Below are positions 7,208 through 14,791 of a stretch of 64,000 nucleotides of DNA, in pieces (within the stretch, counting starts at the first letter, position 1; the number at the start of each line of letters is the position of its first letter). A model generated the notes under the pieces. The model was not told where the DNA came from and ran no database searches. It saw nothing but the letters and a program-made list of their open reading frames with translations. A program made the position numbers and the translations under genes. Source of the DNA: Winogradskyella sp. (GTDB lineage Bacteria; Bacteroidota; Bacteroidia; Flavobacteriales; Flavobacteriaceae); NCBI RefSeq assembly GCF_013213835.1, contig NZ_JABSSU010000001.1, positions 1 to 64,000 on the forward strand, read 5' to 3'.

Positions 7208-7987
7208 ATGGTAGGAAAAATTAAAACGATAGTAGAAGTATCATGGGAGGCAATTGAGAAACATGGTATACTTGTAAAAGGAGAACAAAAAAGGTTTGAT
7301 TATGAGCACGATTTTGTAAAAGAGTTTAATTTACGTGGTAATATTGTTGAAGAGGTCTATTTTGATAGTAATTGTAAATTATTGTATAGTATAACAAAGA
7401 AGTATAATGTTAAACAAGAATTAGTAGAAGAAAAATGCTTTAATAAGGATGGCAGTTTAAGAAATCAAAATGTTATAGATAAAAAGGAAAACGGAAATGA
7501 GGTAAGTATATTTTCTAGTTCGGATGGTAAAATAATTCATAAAGTTGAAACCAGTTATAGTAATAATGGGAGACTCTCGAATACAGTAGTTTATTCTTAC
7601 ATGAGTAATCGTATTAACAGATCTAAATGTATTTATGATAAAAATGGAAATCAAATAGAAATGTCGAACTATAATCAAGATGGAAGTTTAGACTTCAAGC
7701 GTGTAACAGTTTTTGATGATTTTGGAAATGGAATTGAATGGAGTCATTTCAATAAAGAAGGGATTTTAGAATCTAAATACAGTAGAAAATTTGATTGCAT
7801 GAACAATCCTATTGAGTGGAAGGAATTATATAGTTTAGATGGTGTTTTAAGTCCTAATAAATCCTTTGATTATAACTATGATTCTAATGGAAATTGGATT
7901 AAAAGAGTTGATTATATTGATAATATACCTCAAGCTATTATAGAAAGACAAATCGATTATTACCCACCAATTAGAATTGTCACATAA
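7208..7987 (+). CDS. YD/RHS-like repeat protein
   Basis: A 259-residue protein without a signal peptide, built from repeats of the kind Y-D-x-x-G-N-x-I-E followed by Y/F-N-x-D/E-G-x-L: for example YDKNGNQIEMSNYNQDGSL (about 144-162), FDDFGNGIEWSHFNKEGIL (about 168-186) and YDSNGNWIKRVDY (about 229-241). This matches YD-type (RHS-like) repeats, which usually occur in secreted proteins; here the protein is short and appears cytosolic. It has no recognisable toxin tip. In context it could be an orphan or immunity-associated repeat protein of the unknown operon. Confidence 0.6.
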   Translation: MVGKIKTIVEVSWEAIEKHGILVKGEQKRFDYEHDFVKEFNLRGNIVEEVYFDSNCKLLYSITKKYNVKQELVEEKCFNKDGSLRNQNVIDKKENGNEVSIFSSSDGKIIHKVETSYSNNGRLSNTVVYSYMSNRINRSKCIYDKNGNQIEMSNYNQDGSLDFKRVTVFDDFGNGIEWSHFNKEGILESKYSRKFDCMNNPIEWKELYSLDGVLSPNKSFDYNYDSNGNWIKRVDYIDNIPQAIIERQIDYYPPIRIVT

Positions 7988-7989
7988 AC

Positions 7990-8328
7990 ATGGGTTCAGT
8001 AATTAAAGCAACATGCGGTTGCGGTTATGAGAAAGACATTACAGTTGGAGGTGGAAGGTTGAATTTTAAAACCACACAGTATTTTCCGCATTACTGCAAA
8101 ACGTGTCAAGAAGTTGTTAGCGGTAATCTGTTGAAAGAAGAAAAACTATGTGCAAGTTGTGAAACCAAAGACAAGATACCATATAATAATAAAGATCTAA
8201 TTCTAAAAAAAGGAAACGGTATTGTATTTAAAAGCTTTGAAAATATAATTACTGATGGCCTTTATAAATGCCCATGTACAAAATGTGATAACCTAAAATT
8301 CTCTGATACGGGAATAATCTGGGATTAA
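7990..8328 (+). CDS. Small zinc-ribbon-like protein
   Basis: A 112-residue, Cys-rich protein starting 3 bp after the previous stop codon. Cysteine pairs occur as TCGCG near residue 10, HYCKTC near 37, KLCASC near 55 and KCPCTKC near 97, a spacing suggestive of two zinc-binding knuckles. It has no transmembrane segment. It may be a nucleic-acid or protein-binding zinc protein. It is the last gene of the unknown operon; no clear terminator follows. Confidence 0.6.
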   Translation: MGSVIKATCGCGYEKDITVGGGRLNFKTTQYFPHYCKTCQEVVSGNLLKEEKLCASCETKDKIPYNNKDLILKKGNGIVFKSFENIITDGLYKCPCTKCDNLKFSDTGIIWD

Positions 8329-8514
8329 AAAATTTTCCCAAAAAAAATTTTCAAGTTGGTTTGATAAAATTGAATATCTAAATTTCAAAAGTACCCCCCT
8401 AAAAGTTTTTACTATATATGTAGAATGCGTGATATAATCTATCCTATCACCCCCTACGCTTTTTTAGTTTCGAGCATACCCGCGGTGGGTTTGCATAACA
8501 TTAAATCATTTATT

Positions 8515-8859
8515 ATGGTAAAAATTATCGATTACAAAACCTATCGTAGAGAAGATGGGTCGGAATTTCACAGCTTATTAGTACAAGGAGGAATTGAAGC
8601 TGTTAAAAGTAAACACACGGATAGAACGTATCTTACAATTAGACAAGCTCGCGTTGCTTGTACGTTTGATGAAGAAACTTGCCAAAATCTTATTGGAACA
8701 GAAATGCCAGGCAAAATTGAAAAGGTAGAAGTACAACCTTATGAATATGCAATACCTAAGACCGGTGAAATCATAACACTTTCACACCGCTATGAATATT
8801 TGGGTGAAGATGAAGTTAAGGTTAAAGAGCATATGGTAGAACCACAATTGGTGATTTAA
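8515..8859 (+). CDS. Conserved island-type hypothetical protein
   Basis: I chose ATG 8515 (MVKIIDYKTYRREDGSEFHS, 114 residues) over the open frame that reaches back to 8425, because the extra 30 residues are hydrophobic, Pro-rich and unlike the rest. The protein is beta-rich and soluble, with no recognised domain. Similar small proteins often stand ahead of ATPase/DUF3871 modules in Bacteroidetes islands, which fits the next two genes. A strong terminator at 8884 separates it from the Sak4-like gene, so it is its own transcription unit. Confidence 0.6.
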   Translation: MVKIIDYKTYRREDGSEFHSLLVQGGIEAVKSKHTDRTYLTIRQARVACTFDEETCQNLIGTEMPGKIEKVEVQPYEYAIPKTGEIITLSHRYEYLGEDEVKVKEHMVEPQLVI

Positions 8860-8883
8860 AAATCAATCATGATTGAAAACTAG

Positions 8884-8916
8884 AAGAGTCTCTGAAGAAG
8901 AGGCTCTTTTTTTTTA
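8884..8916 (+). terminator. Rho-independent terminator
   Basis: AAGAGTCTC (8884-8892) pairs with GAGGCTCTT (8900-8908), 9 bp with one G-T pair, followed by a run of T. It ends the unit of the 8515-8859 gene. Confidence 0.85.
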
Positions 8917-8962
8917 TGTCAATCTATAATCAGAAATATTATAAATGTAAATAATACAAATT

Positions 8963-9871
8963 ATGAAATTACAACAAACACAAAGACACAATGTAAAATT
9001 AAGACTTGGGGTAAGTGGGGCAAGTGGATTTGGCAAAACTTACAGTGCTTTACAATTGGCTTATGGTATGACCAATAACTGGTCTAAAATAGCTGTAATA
9101 GATACAGAAAATGCTTCAGCAAGTCTGTATGCCAACTTAGGAAATTTTAATGTCTTAAACCTAAATGCACCCTATAGTCCAGAGCGATATATTGAAGCTA
9201 TAGAGACTTGTGAAAAAGCCAATATGGAGGTCATTATTATTGATAGTATCACTCATGAATGGCAAGGTAAAGGAGGTTGCTTACAAATTCATGAACAACT
9301 CGGAGGTAGATTCCAAGATTGGGCTAAAGTAACACCAAGACACCAAGCTTTTATAGATAAGATACTACAATCTAAGTGTCACATAATTACTACTGCTAGA
9401 CGTAAAATAGACTATTCTCTAGATGTTGGAAATAATGGCAGAACCAAAGTTGTAAAACACGGTACTAAAGAAATTACTAGAGAAGGATGGGAGTATGAGC
9501 TCACAGTAAATTTTGAACTTGTAAATGATAATCATTTATGTAAAGTAAGTAAGGACAGAACCAATCTCTTCTCAGGTAAACCAGAGTTTATTATTAATGC
9601 AGTAACAGGCAAAAAGCTAATTGCATGGTGTAATCAAGGTGTCTCATTAGATACTATAAAACAAGAAATTAAAACTGCAACAACTTTAGAAGGACTGCGA
9701 CATTTGTATGAAAAGTATAATTCATTGCAATCTCAAATAAAGCCATTAATTCTTCAGCGTAAATCTGAAATAGAGAGTAGTACTCAAATTATAGAAAACA
9801 AAGACATTATAAAATCTAAATCAATTCAACCCAATGGAATTAACAACAGTAGCACAACAAGTGGTGAGTAG
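8963..9871 (+). CDS. RecA-like ATPase, phage Sak4-type recombination protein
   Basis: A 302-residue protein with a RecA-core fold. Walker A is GASGFGKTYSA (about 19-29); VIDTENASASLY follows as the second strand (about 49-60); Walker B is EVIIIDSITHEW (about 90-101). These features match the phage nucleotide-binding/Sak4 group (AAA_24), whose members assist single-strand annealing and phage DNA recombination. The C-terminal 80 residues are helical and Lys-rich, perhaps for DNA or protein contacts. The last 38 bp overlap the start of the DUF3871 gene, indicating co-expression. Its presence suggests that the island manages its own DNA during replication or excision. Confidence 0.8.
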   Translation: MKLQQTQRHNVKLRLGVSGASGFGKTYSALQLAYGMTNNWSKIAVIDTENASASLYANLGNFNVLNLNAPYSPERYIEAIETCEKANMEVIIIDSITHEWQGKGGCLQIHEQLGGRFQDWAKVTPRHQAFIDKILQSKCHIITTARRKIDYSLDVGNNGRTKVVKHGTKEITREGWEYELTVNFELVNDNHLCKVSKDRTNLFSGKPEFIINAVTGKKLIAWCNQGVSLDTIKQEIKTATTLEGLRHLYEKYNSLQSQIKPLILQRKSEIESSTQIIENKDIIKSKSIQPNGINNSSTTSGE

Positions 9872-10814
9872 CCACGAGATAGAATCATCAATGAACACCA
9901 ACAATAAGTTCATTGAAGCAAATACACAACAAGTCACGCTTTCCCATTTAAAAAAAGACTGTATTATACCGGTATTTGCTAAAGACAACGAGAATACTAT
10001 ACCGCATTTTGAATTTATAGATGCAGTTAGAGAAACAGCACAGCGATTATTTCCTGAAGGAGATTTGACAGTGCCAAATATTAGAACATCGCATATTATC
10101 AAAGGTAGAATACCTTCAGCAATAGGTAAACCTGCGAAGGAACTACTAGACCACGAAAAGACCATTTACTATGAGCGCATGGCTTTTATGATGGAAATAC
10201 CTCATGTAAACAGTTACATCAATAACCAGAAATTGAATTTAACTGTAGGAGGTGTTAGAAGCTATTCCGAGCAGAACTTATTCTCTAAGAAATCCATTGA
10301 GAAGTTTAAAATCTTCATTGGATTTAAAAATATGGTGTGTTGTAACCTGTGCATAGCTACAGATGGACTAAAAGATGATTTAAGAGTTAGTAGTTTAGAA
10401 GAGCTAAAGTCAAAAGCCAAAGATTTGTTTTTATCGTATGATGAAGAGTCGCACATAGCCTCAATGAGAGATTTAAATACTATGGTAATTAGCCAAGATG
10501 AGTTTTCGCACTTAATAGGAAAGATGAAGTTATACCATCACTTAGATAAAAGCTTAAAGAAAAATCTGTTTGAACTGAAAACTACAGATTCTCAAATAAA
10601 TACTATTGTGAAGAATTATGTCGATGATGATAATTTTAAGGCAGATACAGAAGGTTTAATTAACCTATGGAGTCTTTATAACCTTTTCACGGAAAGTGCT
10701 AAGAGTAACTACATAGATAACTTTTTAAGCAGAAACCGTAATGCATACGAATTTATCAATCACCTTAGTAAATCTATAAAACAACAAAGTCCTAATTGGT
10801 TTCTGCAACATTAA
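9834..10814 (+). CDS. DUF3871 family protein
   Basis: A 326-residue protein matching the DUF3871 pattern known from Bacteroidetes integrative elements: a central region with PNIRTSHIIKGRIP, ERMAFMMEIP and NQKLNLTVGGVRSYSEQNL (about 80-150), then FIGFKNMVCCNLCIATDG (about 162-179). Function of the family is unknown; the frequent pairing with a RecA-like ATPase suggests DNA metabolism. The gene overlaps the end of the Sak4-like gene by 38 bp in another frame. The first 30 residues are poorly conserved in appearance, so a later start (for example the Met at about residue 20) cannot be excluded. Confidence 0.8.
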   Translation: MELTTVAQQVVSSHEIESSMNTNNKFIEANTQQVTLSHLKKDCIIPVFAKDNENTIPHFEFIDAVRETAQRLFPEGDLTVPNIRTSHIIKGRIPSAIGKPAKELLDHEKTIYYERMAFMMEIPHVNSYINNQKLNLTVGGVRSYSEQNLFSKKSIEKFKIFIGFKNMVCCNLCIATDGLKDDLRVSSLEELKSKAKDLFLSYDEESHIASMRDLNTMVISQDEFSHLIGKMKLYHHLDKSLKKNLFELKTTDSQINTIVKNYVDDDNFKADTEGLINLWSLYNLFTESAKSNYIDNFLSRNRNAYEFINHLSKSIKQQSPNWFLQH

Positions 10815-10837
10815 TTACATAGCTAAAACGTGCAATT

Positions 10838-11089
10838 ATGAGCGATAAGCAATTAGCAGAATTATTAAAATACTGCAATCCAAGGATCTTATATGTGGTG
10901 ACATTGAATAACATATTAAAGCAGTTATTTTGCCCTTTTGAGGTTAGAGTAATTCAAGATGTTGGAGAACTTGAAAGAGACCAAATAGTGAATGTAGACC
11001 TGGTTAAAATCACCTATGAATTAACTACTGTATATATTGTTAAAGGCAAAGCCTATTTCTATTACCACTTTGAAATACTTCTTGATTAG
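10838..11089 (+). CDS. Small hypothetical protein
   Basis: An 83-residue protein 23 bp after DUF3871, in the same direction and probably the same operon. It is hydrophobic in patches but has no clear membrane segment, and no domain is recognised. A long gene-free stretch with strong hairpins follows. Confidence 0.5.
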   Translation: MSDKQLAELLKYCNPRILYVVTLNNILKQLFCPFEVRVIQDVGELERDQIVNVDLVKITYELTTVYIVKGKAYFYYHFEILLD

Positions 11090-11194
11090 CAGAAGAGTTT
11101 TTATGCTGTATTTTCCACATGATAATGTGTTTTGAGACTGTTCTTTACTCTATAAACCAAAGAACTACTGAAAATGATTTCAATTGATTAAAGT

Positions 11195-11242
11195 TAGTAA
11201 TTCAGGTGTTTGTAGAAATGTGTTATAAACACCTAATTACTA
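11195..11242. repeat. Long bulged hairpin
   Basis: TAGTAATT (11195-11202), bulged C, AGGTGTTT (11204-11211) pairs perfectly with AAACACCT (11227-11234) and AATTACTA (11235-11242): 16 bp with a single bulge and a 15-base loop. No T run follows, so it is not a normal terminator. Confidence 0.65.
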
Positions 11243-11479
11243 GTGAAATAACCTCAAAAATATTTGGATTTCTCAATTTTTTTTCGTATATTCAGTTTAT
11301 GATTAATTAGTTGTTAACATTTAAAAAAGTGATTTTTTTGTAAGGTTTTGATTACTAATTCGTCTAAACAAAAAACGATGGTTTAATACCATTAAGTTAT
11401 TGGATTAAAAAAATCAAAAAAATAAGAAAATAAGGAAAAACAAAAAGAAAAAATACATATCCGAATACTTATGAATTGG

Positions 11480-11504
11480 GCCGTGCAATTAAAGTACGGC
11501 TTTT
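11480..11504 (+). terminator. Rho-independent terminator
   Basis: GCCGTGC (11480-11486) pairs with GTACGGC (11494-11500), 7 bp with one G-T pair, followed by TTTT. It insulates the helicase-like gene from upstream transcription. Confidence 0.7.
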
Positions 11505-11577
11505 CATTTGGTATAATATTCTATTCCATTGAGATTAATGATAAATGCTGTTTGAATATTGGGCAATAGAAGTAAAT

Positions 11578-12858
11578 ATGACAGAAAAAATAAAAGTATA
11601 TGATGCTATTATGGGTAGCGGGAAAACTTATGATGCAATTATACGAATGAAAAAATATCTGGATAATGGTGAGAAGTTTATTTACATAACACCTTTTAAG
11701 ACAGAGATAAAAAGGGTTATGGACGAACTAAATAGTTCTAAAGTTTTAACGCCCGTTGATATTGGGGAAGAGGGAAAGTATTCATTTAGTTATGAAACAA
11801 ACCTTGTAGATGAAAATGGTTTATTTGATTTAAACGCTAAACCCAAAAAAGAAGCACTTAATAAAAGAGGTCAATTTTTAAAAATGGCATCAAATGGGGA
11901 ATCAATTATCTCTACTCATGCTCTTTTTACTAGCTTGAAGAAAACAGATTTCACTTTATTTTCAGATTATATCTTAATATTAGATGAAGTAATTAATCCA
12001 TTACAAACCTTCACTATTGGTGCGCAAGATATTGAATTAATAAAAAAAGGTGATTTGATTATTGTTGATGATGAATCTTCTGAGGTGAAGTTCATTAATG
12101 ATGATTACACTGATGAAGCTTTCAAAAATGTAAAATATCTATGTAATAATAGTACGGTTTATTATTTGGATAAATATTTTCTTGTTTGGGTATTTCCAAT
12201 TGAAATATTTATTGAGTTTAAAGAGATTCAAATTTTAACATATTTGTTTGAAGGTAGTCTCTTGTCTGCTTATTTTAAATTGCATAACCTGCAATATATA
12301 CTTATAAGTAATGAGTGTAGTACTGACTTAACTCGCTTAAAGAATTTATTAAGCATATATGAAGGTGCGGCGAATTGCTACTCGAGTTATAATGCATTTA
12401 GCAAAAGTTGGTTAAAGAACTCAAGTAAAACCAAATCTAGGAGAATCTCAAATAGTGTGTCCAACATCTTTAAGAGAAACTTCAAGACAACATCTGAAGA
12501 AAATGCATATACTACCTTTAAAGACTTCAAGCATAAGTTAGCTGGGAAAGGTTTTACAAAAGGTTTTATTTCTATAAATGCAAGAGCTTCTAATGATTAC
12601 GCTCACAAGAGATCTATGGCTTATCTGGGAAATAGATACTTTGACCCACAAACCCGCAGTTTTTTTGCTCAAAAAGGCATTCAACTTGATGAAGACCTTT
12701 GGGCATTAGGTGAATTGATTCAATGGATTTGGAGAGGTTGTATTAGAAATAAAGAAGAAATGAACCTATTTATTCCATCTCGAAGAATGAGGGGTCTATT
12801 GTGTGATTGGTTGGACGGGAAATATATTAATCGAGCGGAAGATTTAGTACAGATTTAA
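11578..12858 (+). CDS. Superfamily 2 helicase-like ATPase
   Basis: I chose ATG 11578 (MTEKIKVYDAIMGSGKT, 426 residues); the open frame reaches 11545, but Walker A would then sit unusually deep. Motif I is AIMGSGKT (about 10-17), motif Ia YITPFKTEIKR, motif II ILILDEV (about 133-139), and a motif VI-like QWIWRGCIRN (about 382-391) gives the arginine finger region. This fits phage-type SF2 helicases/translocases. The middle, about 190-300, is unlike common helicases. It probably acts in replication or unwinding of the island. It is flanked by terminators at 11480 and 12872, so it is transcribed alone. Confidence 0.7.
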   Translation: MTEKIKVYDAIMGSGKTYDAIIRMKKYLDNGEKFIYITPFKTEIKRVMDELNSSKVLTPVDIGEEGKYSFSYETNLVDENGLFDLNAKPKKEALNKRGQFLKMASNGESIISTHALFTSLKKTDFTLFSDYILILDEVINPLQTFTIGAQDIELIKKGDLIIVDDESSEVKFINDDYTDEAFKNVKYLCNNSTVYYLDKYFLVWVFPIEIFIEFKEIQILTYLFEGSLLSAYFKLHNLQYILISNECSTDLTRLKNLLSIYEGAANCYSSYNAFSKSWLKNSSKTKSRRISNSVSNIFKRNFKTTSEENAYTTFKDFKHKLAGKGFTKGFISINARASNDYAHKRSMAYLGNRYFDPQTRSFFAQKGIQLDEDLWALGELIQWIWRGCIRNKEEMNLFIPSRRMRGLLCDWLDGKYINRAEDLVQI

Positions 12859-12871
12859 GGACTTCAAAAGT

Positions 12872-12900
12872 AAATGACCACTTTTGAGGTGGTCATTTTG
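12872..12900 (+). terminator. Rho-independent terminator
   Basis: AAATGACCAC (12872-12881) pairs with GTGGTCATTT (12889-12898), a perfect 10-bp stem followed by T. It ends the helicase-like gene. Confidence 0.85.
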
Positions 12901-12960
12901 AATCGAAACCCTTATGAATAAAGGGATTCAAGAGGTCTTCCCTAAAAGAAAATTTAAAAT

Positions 12961-13608
12961 ATGAATTATATTATTTACAAAGTAGAAAATAAAATAGACG
13001 GTACTATCTATATAGGTGGAACTACAAGAAAATTAGAAGCTCGAAAAAACGAGCATATACAAGTGGCATTTAATAACGGTGATAGTTTGTTTTATAAGGA
13101 TATCTGTACTTATGGACCAGAATCTTTTAGTTGGGAAAGCATAGATACTGCTTCAACCAATAATGAATTGGCACAAAAGGAGGTGCATTACATATCTGAG
13201 TATGGACAATATTCTAAATTATATAATCAAGATAGAGGTGGAGGAATTACAAAAAATATATATCAATATGACCGTAATTCATTGAATCTTGTTGCTACAT
13301 ATTCAAGCTTAGAAGAAGCTGCTATATCAATAGGTTCAGATAAAAAGACTATTAGTAATACTTGTTTAAGTGTTAATAAGTACCTAAAAGGATATTATTG
13401 GACATATGACTACACTGAAACTTTCGTAAAGTCTGGGGACAAGCGTCAAAAGAAAGTGTTACAATTAACTTTAAATGGGGAATTCATAAAAGACTTCAGC
13501 TCTGTGGCAGATGCTAGTAGGTATTGTAATATAAATAAAACATCCATAGCTAAAGTTTGTAGAAATGAGAGAAAGTCCGCTGGTGGTTATATATGGCAGT
13601 ATCAATAA
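12961..13608 (+). CDS. GIY-YIG homing endonuclease, free-standing
   Basis: A 215-residue endonuclease. The GIY-YIG domain is at about 1-90: YIIYKVENKIDG followed by IYIGGTTRKLEARKNEH, with the catalytic Arg in the ARKNEH region. Two NUMOD-type DNA-binding repeats follow (about 98-155, ending GYYWTYDY, and about 160-215, ending GGYIWQYQ), the arrangement of I-TevI/SegA-like enzymes. There is no intron or intein around it, so it is a free-standing mobile gene inserted between the helicase and the restriction cassette. A hairpin in its leader (about 12899-12932) lies upstream, a feature that in phage relatives can restrain translation. Its own terminator is at 13685. Confidence 0.85.
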   Translation: MNYIIYKVENKIDGTIYIGGTTRKLEARKNEHIQVAFNNGDSLFYKDICTYGPESFSWESIDTASTNNELAQKEVHYISEYGQYSKLYNQDRGGGITKNIYQYDRNSLNLVATYSSLEEAAISIGSDKKTISNTCLSVNKYLKGYYWTYDYTETFVKSGDKRQKKVLQLTLNGEFIKDFSSVADASRYCNINKTSIAKVCRNERKSAGGYIWQYQ

Positions 13609-13650
13609 TAACGAACTTGTCCGTTATGGATATTTATTAAGGACAGGACA
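13608..13650. repeat. Palindrome-plus-repeat motif, copy A
   Basis: ATAACGAAC-TT-GTCCGTTAT (13608-13627) is a near-perfect inverted repeat (8 of 9 pairs), followed by ATATTTATTAAGGACAGGACA. The same arrangement recurs at 20008-20050. Copy A overlaps the stop codon of the homing endonuclease gene and precedes its terminator. Confidence 0.6.
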
Positions 13651-13684
13651 AACAGTTCTACTAAAATTTGATAGTGAAAAATTT

Positions 13685-13711
13685 AGGTGCTTTATAGCAC
13701 CTTTTTTTTTA
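13685..13711 (+). terminator. Rho-independent terminator
   Basis: AGGTGC (13685-13690) and GCACCT (13697-13702) form the stem, followed by a run of ten T. It ends the homing endonuclease transcript and separates it from the restriction gene. Confidence 0.85.
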
Positions 13712-13774
13712 ATATATAAGGTAATCCTTACAAAAGATTCATATTTTTAAGGTGCCAATTAAATTGAAAGTTAA

Positions 13775-14731
13775 ATGTCATTATATCAGCCTTCTGTCTT
13801 AAAACAGCAACTTAGATTACAAGAGGAACAAGCTATAGATAAGGCCTATAAAAGGTATAGCAAGTATTTCTTGAATCCGACCATTCAAGACAATATAAGA
13901 GGTTCTAAGGAAGAAGAATATCAAGGCATTTTCTTGACTGAATTATTCGTGAATATTCTTGGTTATATTTTAAAACCTAAAGCAGATTTTAATCTGGTTG
14001 CTGAATATAAAAATCAAACCAACGCAAGAAAGGCAGATGGCGCCATTTTAAAAGACAATTTAGCCATCGGAGTTATTGAATTAAAAGGTACAAATACTAA
14101 AGATTTAGAAAGTATTAGAAAACAAGCCTTTGATTACAAAGCAAACCAAAAAGGGTGTATTTATGTTATAACATCAAATTTTGAAAAGCTACGTTTCTAT
14201 GTCAATGATGCTACAGAATTTGAAGAGTTTAACTTGTTTGAATTAACGAAAGAACGCTTTAAGCTATTCTATCTTTGTTTACATAAGGACAATCTCATTA
14301 ATAACATTCCTTTAAGTATAAAGGAGGCTTCTGTCGTTGAAGAAGAGAAAATCACCAAACAGTTCTACAAGGATTATTCAATGTTTAAGAGAGAACTGTA
14401 CAGAGATTTGGTTAAACGAAATTCTAAACGTTTAAAGCAAGAAGCTTCTGAACGCATTAGTGCAAATAAAAAAGCTGATGAGTTAACAGAAGAGCAACAA
14501 ATTGAACTGACCCGATTAGAAAAGAATGTTAAGCTTACTCTTTTTAAAAAGTCTCAAAAATTAATAGATAGATTTTTATTTATCTTCTTTGCAGAGGATA
14601 GAGGCTTACTACCACCTAATAGTACAATTCAAATTATAGATAAGTGGAAAGCAGATGTTGATTTTGGTGATGATAGACCGTTGTATAGCCTTTTTAAGCA
14701 GTATTTTAAGCATCTAGATCAAGGCAGGTAA
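13775..14731 (+). CDS. N-terminal nuclease half of type IIG enzyme
   Basis: This 318-residue fragment carries the nuclease region of an Eco57I-like type IIG enzyme. The PD-(D/E)xK core reads KADGAILKDNLAIGVIELKG (about 88-107), with Asp and the E-x-K motif in the usual order, followed by QAFDYKANQKGCIYVITSNFEKLRFY. A helical linker (about 190-280) leads to FIFFAEDRGLLPP, typical just before the methyltransferase portion. It ends at an ochre stop inside what should be a continuous protein. If translated alone it lacks the recognition and methylation parts and is unlikely to be specific. Confidence 0.75.
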   Translation: MSLYQPSVLKQQLRLQEEQAIDKAYKRYSKYFLNPTIQDNIRGSKEEEYQGIFLTELFVNILGYILKPKADFNLVAEYKNQTNARKADGAILKDNLAIGVIELKGTNTKDLESIRKQAFDYKANQKGCIYVITSNFEKLRFYVNDATEFEEFNLFELTKERFKLFYLCLHKDNLINNIPLSIKEASVVEEEKITKQFYKDYSMFKRELYRDLVKRNSKRLKQEASERISANKKADELTEEQQIELTRLEKNVKLTLFKKSQKLIDRFLFIFFAEDRGLLPPNSTIQIIDKWKADVDFGDDRPLYSLFKQYFKHLDQGR

Positions 14732-14791
14732 GGTACAAGTAGTAGGGCTGAAATTTACGCTTATAATGGCGGTTTATTTAAGAAAGACCTT

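Larger units (their letters stand above)
11090..11577. other. Gene-free AT-rich stretch with hairpins
   Basis: No protein is visible. The stretch contains a small hairpin CACAT/ATGTG (11118-11131), the large bulged hairpin at 11195-11242, a hairpin ATGGT/ACCAT (11378-11392), long A/T runs, and a terminator at 11480. Position beside recombination and helicase genes, with low melting stability, would fit a replication or transfer origin; this is inference only. Confidence 0.45.

Noticed and set aside
8425..8514. Upstream extension of the 8515 gene
   Set aside because: Thirty hydrophobic, Pro-containing residues unlike the rest of the protein; ATG 8515 gives a normal N terminus.
13565..13750. 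Short open frame over the homing endonuclease end
   Set aside because: It overlaps the endonuclease in another frame and runs through its terminator.
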